DNA of 29,931 bases, from IMG/VR virus record IMGVR_UViG_3300017788_001661, positions 1 to 29,931 of that record. The stretch is one strand, 5' to 3'. Both the position numbers and the translations under genes were made by a program. Below are positions 23,301-29,931 of this stretch, piece after piece (the first letter of the stretch is position 1; every line of letters begins with the position of its first letter). The notes under the pieces were generated by a model. It had not been told where the DNA came from, did not search any database, and was given only the letters and a program-made list of their open reading frames with translations. The stretch comes from a virus.

Positions 23301-23427
23301 TGACCATGCGTTAGACGGCATTGATGAAGAAGCTGCGGGTGTGGGCATCATAACAAAACAAAATACCACTGCAGATGTGGGTCCAGGTACTTTAGGTAAG
23401 ATGTTGAGAAATCTAAAATTAGCATGA
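20329..23427 (+). CDS. Multidomain protein with three nucleotidyltransferase-like regions
   Basis: 1,032 residues. Region 1 (about 60-200) has AGSSFHFFD (Gly77-Ser78-Ser79) and GDIDTMID (Asp102, Asp104), like the metal-binding site of pol-beta-type nucleotidyltransferases, though the spacing is wider than usual. Region 2 (about 410-720) has MTVKIDGFGSRFG (Lys454-x-Asp456-Gly457), the KxDGxxxR motif I of covalent ligases/capping enzymes, with later VHVEVLYLP and DYEGIIL...IKITSK possibly matching motifs III-V. Region 3 (about 725-905) has GSFVGHVGHQQLV (His737-x-Gly-His740) and GISFTQLRNVL, an HxGH nucleotidyltransferase. The N-terminus MFLRELYSP may be a packaging tag. The C-terminus (GVGIITKQNTTADVGPGTLG) is a short conserved-looking tail. 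Role unknown; RNA repair or nucleotide-cofactor chemistry is possible. Confidence 0.65.
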   Translation: MFLRELYSPRAKFLICEGGNLVIGDVEANKIDTTQRASVVPILDNALSAINSAYAAQHGGKGIWNPKLLASKKFLAGSSFHFFDRTGISDEIFAQKKKTVGDIDTMIDANKRDEIEAWLSSLSPGTAIGPARWVGFDNKDPTQILTLWSFPDIVIQNNEGKQFPINIQIDLEMKEYENDEPTEWSRFSTSSSWEDLNFGIKGVFHKYLIQSMTGLTAQDFMLRKLAGRGKARAPQDTPTRDNMYSFAIKSKEGGGLRPKYDPVIDPKTGEQEVVDGLPVFEPRATTGYEKNLGKIFQTIFGSRMEPEQLEKEKEKFWSFVGILDLMKIYLTPEEQNEVINSFLEKLFAPGAQGLYASDKDKDRDEKSAAANKMFELLGVKPPADLESMKQQYYAAYKLRESINEAEDPAVVQSKRKGIVHLEKMKDIDFLDLLDELRDDTGEKLTLNNIPMTVKIDGFGSRFGKSEDGRGFYETSRTGPKFGRGTFLKYHQEKGTQDPEILQRAEMFDGLQDRFMTLIGVIDDRLGKDFLNDVKVHVEVLYLPFATEQEDGRLKFVGISYDKLPEDVELALVPLFAEIGSTGETHPKSAQIIRTLKKLGVIGDTMFIDNSLTTNGEIDVTGMIPPLENLETLRNMILSNKRDAKKEAAEALQPVKDDLANYIIDHPGILGKDILGRDYEGIILNTNQGPIKITSKEQKDIIKAKNDAIKAARPPAADPNKPKSGKTAVVTIGSFVGHVGHQQLVQFVLDKAQQLGADPYVYISSMTGPDDPIPPEVKLETWQKLYPEQRSIFQLIQPGGTPVKKIEKELVTVSNPPPYDKIIVMVGEDRYEGVRKWLQHLSKRMKNPQYPGFEHVEFDVENTPRSAEAGGTGISFTQLRNVLKDTDKTADEQFSVWRKAFDPALDDRWIKYLMTVARKGMSVQPKKDVKESVMSEIDLQIGDKLDKAIRLYNKGRIDAEVLGDFTVKLASSVSKELGLDQDAVQQVINDYVDHALDGIDEEAAGVGIITKQNTTADVGPGTLGKMLRNLKLA

Positions 23428-23738
23428 AACAATATCGTGTAACTTCAGAAAATATCAATCAAGACAGCGCAGATGACTGCTATCTTGATGCCAATGATCC
23501 TGTAAATGAAATCAAAGTCTTACAGTATCTCGGTGGCATCAACGCACAAGGCAGGCTCTACGAATACCGCATGAAAAATCAAGAAAAGGCTCAAGGCAGT
23601 AACATCAGCGTAACAGGCAATGAGAAAGGCGAGTTGATGAAAAAGCACAACATCAAACCCGGTACACCTGAATGGTTCAAACTATGGTTCAGTTTGCCAT
23701 ATCTCACCGGAGAACGGCCTGTCGATAAAAATCGATAA
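23424..23738 (+). CDS. Small late protein of unknown function
   Basis: 104 residues, overlapping the preceding gene by ATGA. The C-terminal half contains NISVTGNEKGELMKKHNIKP and GTPEWFKLWFSLPYLTGERP, an unusually aromatic, well-defined segment that looks like a conserved recognition motif. The first half is acidic. No catalytic motif, signal or membrane segment is visible. Its TAA stop lies inside the late promoter of the endolysin gene. Confidence 0.65.
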   Translation: MKQYRVTSENINQDSADDCYLDANDPVNEIKVLQYLGGINAQGRLYEYRMKNQEKAQGSNISVTGNEKGELMKKHNIKPGTPEWFKLWFSLPYLTGERPVDKNR

Positions 23739-23741
23739 ATA
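23734..23741 (+). promoter_or_regulatory. T4-type late promoter overlapping a stop codon
   Basis: GATAAATA is exact; the TAA at 23736-23738 ends the previous gene. It lies 19 bases before the ATG at 23761, with CGGAG as ribosome binding site. Small flanking repeats (TCGAT/ATCGA) surround the box. Confidence 0.75.
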
Positions 23742-23760
23742 TCGCATAACGGAGAAAACA

Positions 23761-24393
23761 ATGAGTTTTGAATTTGATTTTACTAGAGAAAAACTTGCAG
23801 CCTGCATCTATAAAAACAAGAATCCTGATCCTTGGTATGATTCACTGGCTGAACATTTACCAACATTTGAGATCGTGACACCTGCTCGTGTAGCTGGTTT
23901 CATCAGTCAATGCCAGCACGAAAGTTTGGATTTTACACTGTTACAGGAAAATCTAAACTACAGCGCCAAAGGTCTACAAGGAACATTTAAAAAATATTTC
24001 GTGACTGAAGCAGATGCCAACGCATATCAACGCCAACCAGAAAAAATTGCCAACAGAGTCTATGCTAGTCGCATGGGCAACGGTGATGAGGCCAGCGGTG
24101 ATGGATTTAGATTCCGTGGACGTGGCTTAATCCAGCTTACTGGCCGCAATAATTACACCCAATTCAGCAGAGAATTCTTCGGCGATGATCACGTTGTAGA
24201 AGATCCTGATCTAGTACGCACACCACCATATGCTGTGCTCAGTGCCTGCTGGTTCTGGAACAAGAACAAACTAAATCAATGGTGTGATGCCGGCGATGTA
24301 GTCACTCTCAGCAAACGCATCAACGGTGGAACCATAGGTTTAGAAGATCGTATCAGCCATTGGAATCACTGTTTAGATATTTTAGAAGCATAA
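23761..24393 (+). CDS. GH19 endolysin (chitinase-fold lysozyme)
   Basis: 210 residues, a single catalytic domain. SQCQHESLDFTLLQENLNYS holds the two expected glutamates of family 19 (Glu54 as acid, Glu63 as base). FRGRGLIQLTGRNNYTQF is the most characteristic GH19 segment; AVLSACWFWNKNKLNQWCD and SKRINGGTIGLEDR complete the fold. In phages this family cleaves peptidoglycan. No signal peptide is visible, so it needs the holin to cross the inner membrane. Late promoter control fits a lysis role, but its place in a virion-protein block also allows a virion-carried enzyme. Next gene overlaps by TAATG. Confidence 0.92.
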   Translation: MSFEFDFTREKLAACIYKNKNPDPWYDSLAEHLPTFEIVTPARVAGFISQCQHESLDFTLLQENLNYSAKGLQGTFKKYFVTEADANAYQRQPEKIANRVYASRMGNGDEASGDGFRFRGRGLIQLTGRNNYTQFSREFFGDDHVVEDPDLVRTPPYAVLSACWFWNKNKLNQWCDAGDVVTLSKRINGGTIGLEDRISHWNHCLDILEA

Positions 24394-24626
24394 TGCGTCT
24401 AAGACAACTATTCGAAGAAGGTACTGCCAGCACTGTCGCTGGTAGTATCGCTTCAGTGCCAAATCCACAGGCGGCAATAGGCAACGCCAGTGCTAGAAAA
24501 GCCTACGGACGTGGCGCCAATCCTAAACCACCTAAAGCAAAACAGCGTGTAAATGCCAACGGAACAGCGAAAAATGCTCTAGATATGTCAACAAACATAT
24601 TTGGCGGAGAAACTATAAAACGATAA
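24393..24626 (+). CDS. Small basic protein with tag-like N-terminus
   Basis: 77 residues from the ATG at 24393 in the previous stop. It starts MRLRQLFEEGTAS, resembling the capsid-targeting sequences of T4 internal head proteins (MKTYQEF..EA). The remainder is basic and disordered-looking (SVPNPQAAIGNASARKAYGR, NPKPPKAKQR) and ends with a short conserved-looking segment (NALDMSTNIFGGETIKR). It is probably a virion or head-internal protein. Its stop codon lies inside the late promoter of the next gene. Confidence 0.6.
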   Translation: MRLRQLFEEGTASTVAGSIASVPNPQAAIGNASARKAYGRGANPKPPKAKQRVNANGTAKNALDMSTNIFGGETIKR

Positions 24627-24629
24627 ATA
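24622..24629 (+). promoter_or_regulatory. T4-type late promoter overlapping a stop codon
   Basis: GATAAATA is exact and contains the TAA (24624-24626) that ends the 77-residue gene, as at 23734. It is 23 bases before the ATG at 24653, with CGGAG upstream of the start as ribosome binding site. Confidence 0.75.
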
Positions 24630-24652
24630 TTACATTAGAACGGAGTTTTAAC

Positions 24653-25915
24653 ATGCGCATCGACATGGAACCAATACAAAGCCCAGAAAAAGACGACGAA
24701 GGTCGTATGGCCAAAGCTGACTTGTATAAGTTAGCTAATTACAGTCTTAAACTGTTCAAACAGTTAGATAATCATCAACAACTTGAGGGCTGGGTGCAGG
24801 CTAAGATCACTAAAGCCGCAGATTATGTTGCCAGTGTATATCACTACATGGAATATGAGATGAAATTCAGTGAATACGGCAAGGCCATCGAAGACAGCGA
24901 TGTGTATACAGAAAGCCAAAAGCGTGAACTAAAGAACAAACTCTTCGAAGCCAAAGAAAAAGTCAAAGAGTTGAAAAAAGCTCAAGCTGAAAAGATCAAG
25001 AAAAAAGAAGAAAAAGTCGATGAAGCCACTGGTTTCCGTGCTGGTGATAAGAAAAAAGGCAAAGTAGAAAAAAGCGAGAAGAAACAGTACTTTGTGAAAT
25101 TAGAAAAAGAAGGCAGAACTAAAGGCATGACAATGGTTGCTGACGAAGGTGAATCTGAATCAGAATTACGTGATCGTGCAAAGAGAGACAATCGTGGTTG
25201 GACTGTGACTAGTGTTCGTGTTAAAGACAGCGGCAGTGGTGAAGAAGTCAGCGAAGGCAAACGCATGAAGGATAAAAAATCCTCAGAAGGCAACAAATTC
25301 ACAGGTAATTTAATGAAAGCTCGTGCCGCAGGTAAAAAAGAAGCTGACCTAGACGGCGACGGAGACATGGAAAAAGTCAAAGAAGGTTCTGATTGGCCAG
25401 GCACCAAAGAATACAAGGCCAAGCATGGTACTGAAAAAGAGCGTCATCAGGCCAAATATGGCAAAGATGAAGAGCTGGAAAAAGAATACGAATCCAAAAA
25501 GAAAAAGGGTGGCTATGGCAACTTAGGTGCCAGCGGTGCTGACACCGAAGAAGAACCTGCCAAAGACAAACCAGGTCGTGGTCGTAAAAAATCAAATGAA
25601 ACAGCAGTATCTAATCCAGTAGCCAGCAAAACTAATATCCCTGCTACAGCAAAAACTTCTGTTCCTGGTATGCGAGCCACACAACAAGACATGAAGAAAG
25701 CGCATTCTAGTGCCGCGTTAGGAGAAGCAAAACCCAGCGCTGGAATGACTGCCAAAGAAAAATCAGCTGTGGTTAAAAAAGCTCAAGCTGGTAAAGACAT
25801 TGGTAAACCAGGTAAAGGTTTTGAAAAAGTTGAAAAAGCAGCCAAGGCTGGCGGTGCAAAAGACCCCAAAGCAGTAGCGGCTGCTGCCATGTGGAAACAA
25901 CAGGCTAAGAAATAA
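24653..25915 (+). CDS. Highly charged modular late protein
   Basis: 420 residues. Residues ~18-90 form a helical domain (AKADLYKLANYSLKLFKQLD, EGWVQAKITKAADYVASVYH). A Lys/Glu coiled-coil region follows (about 95-125), then a string of short linkers and motifs: a small beta unit (YFVKLEKEGRTKGMTMVADE), an acidic loop DLDGDGDMEKV starting at Asp232 that looks EF-hand-like, and a C-terminal basic helical module (AGKDIGKPGKGFEKV, AAAAMWKQQAKK). Linkers often end in Glu-Gly or Glu-Ala (VDEATG, VSEGKR, VKEGSD), possible prohead-protease sites. I infer a head-internal or scaffold-type protein; no enzymatic motif is seen. Confidence 0.65.
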   Translation: MRIDMEPIQSPEKDDEGRMAKADLYKLANYSLKLFKQLDNHQQLEGWVQAKITKAADYVASVYHYMEYEMKFSEYGKAIEDSDVYTESQKRELKNKLFEAKEKVKELKKAQAEKIKKKEEKVDEATGFRAGDKKKGKVEKSEKKQYFVKLEKEGRTKGMTMVADEGESESELRDRAKRDNRGWTVTSVRVKDSGSGEEVSEGKRMKDKKSSEGNKFTGNLMKARAAGKKEADLDGDGDMEKVKEGSDWPGTKEYKAKHGTEKERHQAKYGKDEELEKEYESKKKKGGYGNLGASGADTEEEPAKDKPGRGRKKSNETAVSNPVASKTNIPATAKTSVPGMRATQQDMKKAHSSAALGEAKPSAGMTAKEKSAVVKKAQAGKDIGKPGKGFEKVEKAAKAGGAKDPKAVAAAAMWKQQAKK

Positions 25916-25917
25916 TC

Positions 25918-28584
25918 ATGGATATTAAAAAGATACTCACATTAATTGAGTCTGCAGAACAACCCAAGCAGACACTCGCTGAAGGTCGAAACATGGCCAA
26001 AGATATGGTCATGCAACACTATACCAAACAGGCAATTAAAACGCCTGTTAAGCAGCCAGTGAGTAGACTCAATGAGTACTTCAAAGTCGTCGACAATGAA
26101 ATGTTAAATGTCGTCAAAGAAGCACATGATGCTAAACAAGTTGAAGTCAAAAAAATTGTTAATCGTGTATTAGAACGTTTAGACGAAGGCAAAAAAGATC
26201 CAGCACCCAAGCCACGTAACTTTGTGGCTAAGAATGCTATGAAAACTACCAGCGGTGCTGGAGCTCACAGAGACAAAAAGAAAGAGCAGAAACAAGGTTA
26301 CGAAAAACACAAAAATAAAGAATTAGCTGAAAATCAAGGTGTGACCGAAGGCAACTACAATCCTTTAGACTATGAACGTCAAGAACAAAAACGCATGGAT
26401 CAAGAACGTGCGCAATTTAAAAGAGATGAGCTCGAAGCTGAATTTGCCGGAGAAGAAGATTACTACAACAAGGTCATGTATGGTGCTTGGTACGTAAGAA
26501 TCAACGGTAAGATATGGCGCAAAGATGGCGAGCCTGTTACTTTTAAGGGCAAACAATCAGCTAGAAAAGCCGGACAGACTATCAAAAATCGAGCACCAGA
26601 GAAAAAAGTAGAAATAACAGACAGTGCCACAGACAGTACTATCAAAGAAGGAGATCGTGGCAGTGATTGGGGTGAGCCCGAAGAAATTTTGTCAGATGTT
26701 CTGAGAACTTTAGAAAGAGAAGTGGAGTGGCCATTGACTGACGTCATGGATCCAACAGAAGTCAAAGAACTGTTGTCTCCTATTGTATCTGCGGTCAATG
26801 ACAAACTACGCGACTTAGACAGCACTGATTCTGAAATTGATATCAGAGAAAATAATCAGTTAGTTGAAAAGGCTGTAAGCAAAGCACAACAGCGTTTCAT
26901 GGGCATGGTACATGCTGCCAAAAAAGGCGAGAAGGCCGCAAGTCCAGAAGTCGCCAAAGTTGCCAAGGGCATAAGCGCTAAAGCAGCTCGAGATTTCGCC
27001 AAGACAAAACACAAAGGTTTGCCTAATAAAAAAGTCAATATTAGAGAAGAAAAAGCCATAGACTATGGCGGTACTCACTCCGGTCGTGACAGTCGAGGTC
27101 GATGGGAAATAAGTCCAATTCAATCACCCAGGCAGTGGATCTCTTGTCCGGACGGTCATTATATAACTAAAAGTGGTGAAAGAGTACCATGCAGTACTTA
27201 TGGGCCAAATGGTCCAAGCGACCCGGGCTATTGGGAATCATATTTTGTCGATGCCAACGGTAAACGAGTTGAGGGCAGCATAAGCCCTTGGTTAAAATCA
27301 CTATCCCCAGAAGCCTATGAGGAGTGGGCCGACGCATACGAAGGTGCAGGCGGTGCAACTGTTGGTGGTAAAAAACAAGCTCAGGGGTCTAATCAGCCTC
27401 AAGGTCAGGCATCTAATCAAAAAACATCAACACCTACTACTAATAAGAGTGAAGAAAATAAAAAACTACAAATATACCTTAATAAAAAATACAATGCCGG
27501 TCTTGACGTAGATGGCATTGTAGGCCCAAAGACCAAAGCTGCTATAGCTAAGTTTATGAAGGAAAACGCTATTAATGAAAGTGTAGCAGGACCAAAAAAA
27601 TGCTGGCCTGGACATCGTAAAGTCGGCACTCAACCTGGTACAGGTAAAAACAAAGGCAAGCGTGTAAACGACTGTGAAAAGATCAAAGAGACTGCTTCAT
27701 TAGTTAGAGTCTATAGCAATGTATTGAAAAAATCAGTAGTTGGCCACGTTGTAGATTTAAAAGAAGGCATGGTATATGTAAATTATGCCAACACAAAAAT
27801 CGTCATGGGACACCCTTTGTCAAAGGTAGAACTGTTAGAAGCAGCGGCTGTGGCACCAGCAGCAGCAGGCATAGGTTCTAAACTGGCTAGATTTATTCCA
27901 GGCGTTGGCCTAGTAGCAGGCGGTTATGACGCATATCAACGTGCCAAACAAGGTGACTATACTGGTGCAGCACTGAGCGCAGGAGCAGGTCTTGCAGGCT
28001 TAGTTCCAGGTGTAGGCACGGCCGCAGCTACTGGATTGATCGGTGCGCAACTAGGCAGAGACAAAGCACGTACAGGTAGTTTCCTTCCCAGTTATGACGA
28101 GATAGGCGCTGCTGGAAAATCAGGACAAGCGGCCACGGCTGCTCCAGCAAGCTCAGGATATACCATACAGAAAGGCGACACACTGACAAAGATCGCCAAA
28201 GCCAACAACACCACAGTCGATGCCATAATGAAGGCTAACCCACAGATCACTGATCCAAATAAGATCGCTGCTGGTGCTAGTTTAAATCTTCCTGGTCAGA
28301 GTGCTGCTCCGGCTCCGCAAAAACCAGCAGCACAACCAGCAGCACCGACAACGAGACAGACTAATACAACAACTAATACCAATGTATCAGGTACAATAAA
28401 AATGGGCAAACCTGAAGGTCCTATTCAATATAACGGTAAAACCGTAAATCCAGGTGATCCTGAATACGATGCCGCCAGTCAAGCATTATTGAGAAGCCAA
28501 CAAAGACTACAACAGGCTAGACAACGACCGCAGCAACCTTCTACTGCTCCAGTCCAACAAGGCGCAACAAGCAAGGATTTTTAA
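25918..28584 (+). CDS. Large modular late protein: DUF3008-, PG-binding- and LysM-like domains
   Basis: 888 residues. It starts MDIKKILTLIESAEQ, very like the start of the next gene. About 318-370 is a DUF3008-like segment (SKAQQRFMGMVHAAKKGEKA, FAKTKHKGLPNKK). About 512-549 resembles a peptidoglycan-binding repeat (LQIYLNKKYNAGLDVDGIVG, then PKTKAAIAKF). Cys562 and Cys586 bracket a basic motif (CWPGHRKVG ... KRVNDC). About 635-715 is Gly/Ala-rich and hydrophobic (ARFIPGVGLVAGGYDAY, AGLAGLVPGVGTAAATGLIG). About 746-793 is LysM (YTIQKGDTLTKIAKANNTTV). The end is Gln/Pro-rich. Many linkers end in Glu-Gly/Ala. It may be packaged in the virion and act on the cell wall at entry; this is inference. 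Confidence 0.65.
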   Translation: MDIKKILTLIESAEQPKQTLAEGRNMAKDMVMQHYTKQAIKTPVKQPVSRLNEYFKVVDNEMLNVVKEAHDAKQVEVKKIVNRVLERLDEGKKDPAPKPRNFVAKNAMKTTSGAGAHRDKKKEQKQGYEKHKNKELAENQGVTEGNYNPLDYERQEQKRMDQERAQFKRDELEAEFAGEEDYYNKVMYGAWYVRINGKIWRKDGEPVTFKGKQSARKAGQTIKNRAPEKKVEITDSATDSTIKEGDRGSDWGEPEEILSDVLRTLEREVEWPLTDVMDPTEVKELLSPIVSAVNDKLRDLDSTDSEIDIRENNQLVEKAVSKAQQRFMGMVHAAKKGEKAASPEVAKVAKGISAKAARDFAKTKHKGLPNKKVNIREEKAIDYGGTHSGRDSRGRWEISPIQSPRQWISCPDGHYITKSGERVPCSTYGPNGPSDPGYWESYFVDANGKRVEGSISPWLKSLSPEAYEEWADAYEGAGGATVGGKKQAQGSNQPQGQASNQKTSTPTTNKSEENKKLQIYLNKKYNAGLDVDGIVGPKTKAAIAKFMKENAINESVAGPKKCWPGHRKVGTQPGTGKNKGKRVNDCEKIKETASLVRVYSNVLKKSVVGHVVDLKEGMVYVNYANTKIVMGHPLSKVELLEAAAVAPAAAGIGSKLARFIPGVGLVAGGYDAYQRAKQGDYTGAALSAGAGLAGLVPGVGTAAATGLIGAQLGRDKARTGSFLPSYDEIGAAGKSGQAATAAPASSGYTIQKGDTLTKIAKANNTTVDAIMKANPQITDPNKIAAGASLNLPGQSAAPAPQKPAAQPAAPTTRQTNTTTNTNVSGTIKMGKPEGPIQYNGKTVNPGDPEYDAASQALLRSQQRLQQARQRPQQPSTAPVQQGATSKDF

Positions 28585-28595
28585 AGGAAATTAAA

Positions 28596-29931
28596 ATGGA
28601 TATTAGATCATTGATTTCAAGATTAGACAGCATTGAAAGCATCAATAAAGTTCAAGAAGCTGCTGATCCCGCTGAATATGCTAGAGCACAACAGCAGATG
28701 GCTCGATTAGAAAAAGCTGCTCAATACACTGGAGACGACGAGATCATTCGTAGACGCATGGGGTTACCACCTAAACTTCCTCCAATTGAACAATGGGATG
28801 GTAAAATGCCAAAACCGACAGGCAAACCTGATTGGTTCGCACGTTTAGGTAGCTTAGGTGCCGCCACAGATGCACAGGCACAGGCAGTGGCTGCTAACAC
28901 TGCGGACGACGAAAGCACAGCCAGATCGCGAGCTTACATAGACAATCTAGTAGCACAGGCAACACTGTTGCTTGATAAATTAGAGAAACAGTTTTCTGCT
29001 GCCAAAGAAGGTTACACCAGCGGAATCGCTCGTGCATTAGCTGAAAGTATTGGTTACAGTTTAGAAAGTGTAGAAGAAGCAGCGGGTGACGATGCCGATG
29101 CCAAGCAATTGGCTGACATTATGATGCAACTAGCTGACATCGATGATCCTAAGGTAAAAGCATTGCAGGATCGTTATGCAAAATTATTAACTATGATTGA
29201 TAATTCTAAGAAAGCACAAGCTACTAATACTAAAAATGCACAGGCAGATGCTGACGCACTTACTAGAGAAGGCTTAAAAAAGAAAATTGAAAGATTAAAA
29301 GAATTACTATCTAAATTAAAAGATAAAAAATCAGGCGGCAATACTGGGTCATCAGCAACACCTGCTGCCGGAGGTAACGCTGCAGATCCTTTGAAGAAAG
29401 ACACAGCAACCGCAGGCGCATTACCTAATCCTACAGGCCCAGTTGCTAAAGAAAACATGAGCGAAAGTGAAATTATCGCTAGACTTCGTCAACAACTAGA
29501 AGCCATTGACAGCAAGAAAGATCAGGAAGTTGATGAGATTGGCGGCCTGATTGGAGGTGCTTTAAACGTTGGTAAAAACTTTATCAGCGGTCTTAAAGGT
29601 GGCGGCACTGTGCAACAGATGGGTAAAGCTGGACGGTTTGGTAAGGTCGCGCCTGGTGGAAAGGCTGCAAATACTGTAGGCAAGGCAATAGCAGCTAACC
29701 CAGGAAAAACAGCGCTGGGAACAGCAGCCGCTGGTGCAGGTCTAGGATATGCGTTATCTGACAAAGGTGGTGGTCAATCAGCTACTCCGACACCACCACC
29801 AGGACCATCATCAAGACCAACACCAACACCAACACCAGCTCCAACACCAGCTCCAGCTCCAGCACAAACACCAGGAGATGATGCAGTAATGAAGGAAATT
29901 GGTGAATTAATGAGTGACATTGGACAATATA
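28596..29931 (+). CDS. Modular late protein, 3' end outside the window
   Basis: An open frame runs from the ATG at 28596 (AAAGGA upstream) to the end of the window without a stop: 445 visible residues. The N-terminus MDIRSLISRLDSIES matches MDIKKILTLIESAEQ of the previous protein almost residue by residue. Helical, charged regions follow, with a long Lys-rich helix near 215-250. Around residues 310-390 a Gly/Ala-rich hydrophobic stretch (GGLIGGALNVGKNFISGLKG, ALGTAAAGAGLGYAL) recalls the one in the 888-residue protein. A Pro/Thr/Ala linker of about 30 residues follows. It is probably a paralogue-like partner of the previous gene with the same virion fate. Function unknown. Confidence 0.65.
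   Translation, partial: MDIRSLISRLDSIESINKVQEAADPAEYARAQQQMARLEKAAQYTGDDEIIRRRMGLPPKLPPIEQWDGKMPKPTGKPDWFARLGSLGAATDAQAQAVAANTADDESTARSRAYIDNLVAQATLLLDKLEKQFSAAKEGYTSGIARALAESIGYSLESVEEAAGDDADAKQLADIMMQLADIDDPKVKALQDRYAKLLTMIDNSKKAQATNTKNAQADADALTREGLKKKIERLKELLSKLKDKKSGGNTGSSATPAAGGNAADPLKKDTATAGALPNPTGPVAKENMSESEIIARLRQQLEAIDSKKDQEVDEIGGLIGGALNVGKNFISGLKGGGTVQQMGKAGRFGKVAPGGKAANTVGKAIAANPGKTALGTAAAGAGLGYALSDKGGGQSATPTPPPGPSSRPTPTPTPAPTPAPAPAQTPGDDAVMKEIGELMSDIGQY

Noticed and set aside
24982-25422. 146-codon minus-strand frame
   Set aside because: It is the complement of the Lys/Glu-rich 420-residue gene; its Ser/Phe/Leu-rich translation is what complementing AAR/GAR codons produces.

Overview
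The window looks like part of the genome of a T4-like, tailed, lytic phage, probably from an aquatic environment. It is AT-rich and densely packed. Genes often overlap by ATGA or TAATG, and almost all are on the + strand. Six gene starts have a T4/cyanophage-type late promoter box (NATAAATA, here mostly GATAAATA) 18-33 bases upstream. Recognisable products include a gp44-type clamp loader, a GroES/gp31-type co-chaperonin, PhoH, a DnaJ-type co-chaperone, peptide deformylase and modular head/tail proteins of the kind seen in cyanophages and pelagiphages. The host cannot be read from the sequence. The 7Fe ferredoxin and two-component spanins point to a Gram-negative (proteobacterial-type) host. 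I see no integrase, IS element, tRNA or CRISPR array.

Layout. (1) 1-7957: tail-fibre and other virion proteins. They share small N-terminal modules, a repeated GSVFADDS module, Ig-like domains and late promoters. (2) 7967-9032: a DnaE-like fragment that stops before the catalytic aspartates, an unknown small protein, and a GroES-like co-chaperonin, ending at a strong terminator. (3) 9114-11638: a promoter whose -35 box lies in that terminator's loop drives a small membrane protein, an HxGH nucleotidyltransferase, a 50-residue protein, the clamp loader, a 7Fe ferredoxin and a DUF2452-like protein. (4) 11676-12389, minus strand: phoH, with a leader that can fold in two mutually exclusive ways, one of which hides its ribosome binding site. 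(5) 12548-15199: two unknown proteins, then an i-spanin/o-spanin pair, a small protein and a 3-TM holin-like protein. (6) 15244-19437: dnaJ, peptide deformylase, a ClpA-type unfoldase carrying a ClpP-docking IGF motif, and an unknown protein. (7) 19486-29931: late virion proteins, including a 1,032-residue protein with three nucleotidyltransferase-like regions, a GH19 endolysin, and large modular proteins with similar short N-termini (MDIKKIL, MDIRSLI, MRLRQLF, MFLRELY). These may be capsid-targeting tags.

How the parts may work together. GroES-like, DnaJ-like and ClpA-like proteins plus deformylase form a set that could redirect host GroEL, DnaK, ClpP and nascent-chain processing; none of those host partners is encoded here. 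The spanin/holin block and the GH19 enzyme supply lysis functions. The right-hand 10 kb appears to make head-internal or otherwise virion-carried proteins. The most interesting items are the triple-nucleotidyltransferase virion candidate, the switch-like phoH leader, two near-consensus early promoters placed so that transcripts would begin at or next to the start codon, and late promoters lying inside hairpins that would hide the ribosome binding site only in read-through mRNA. Functional statements rest on motif recognition by eye; no database search was run.
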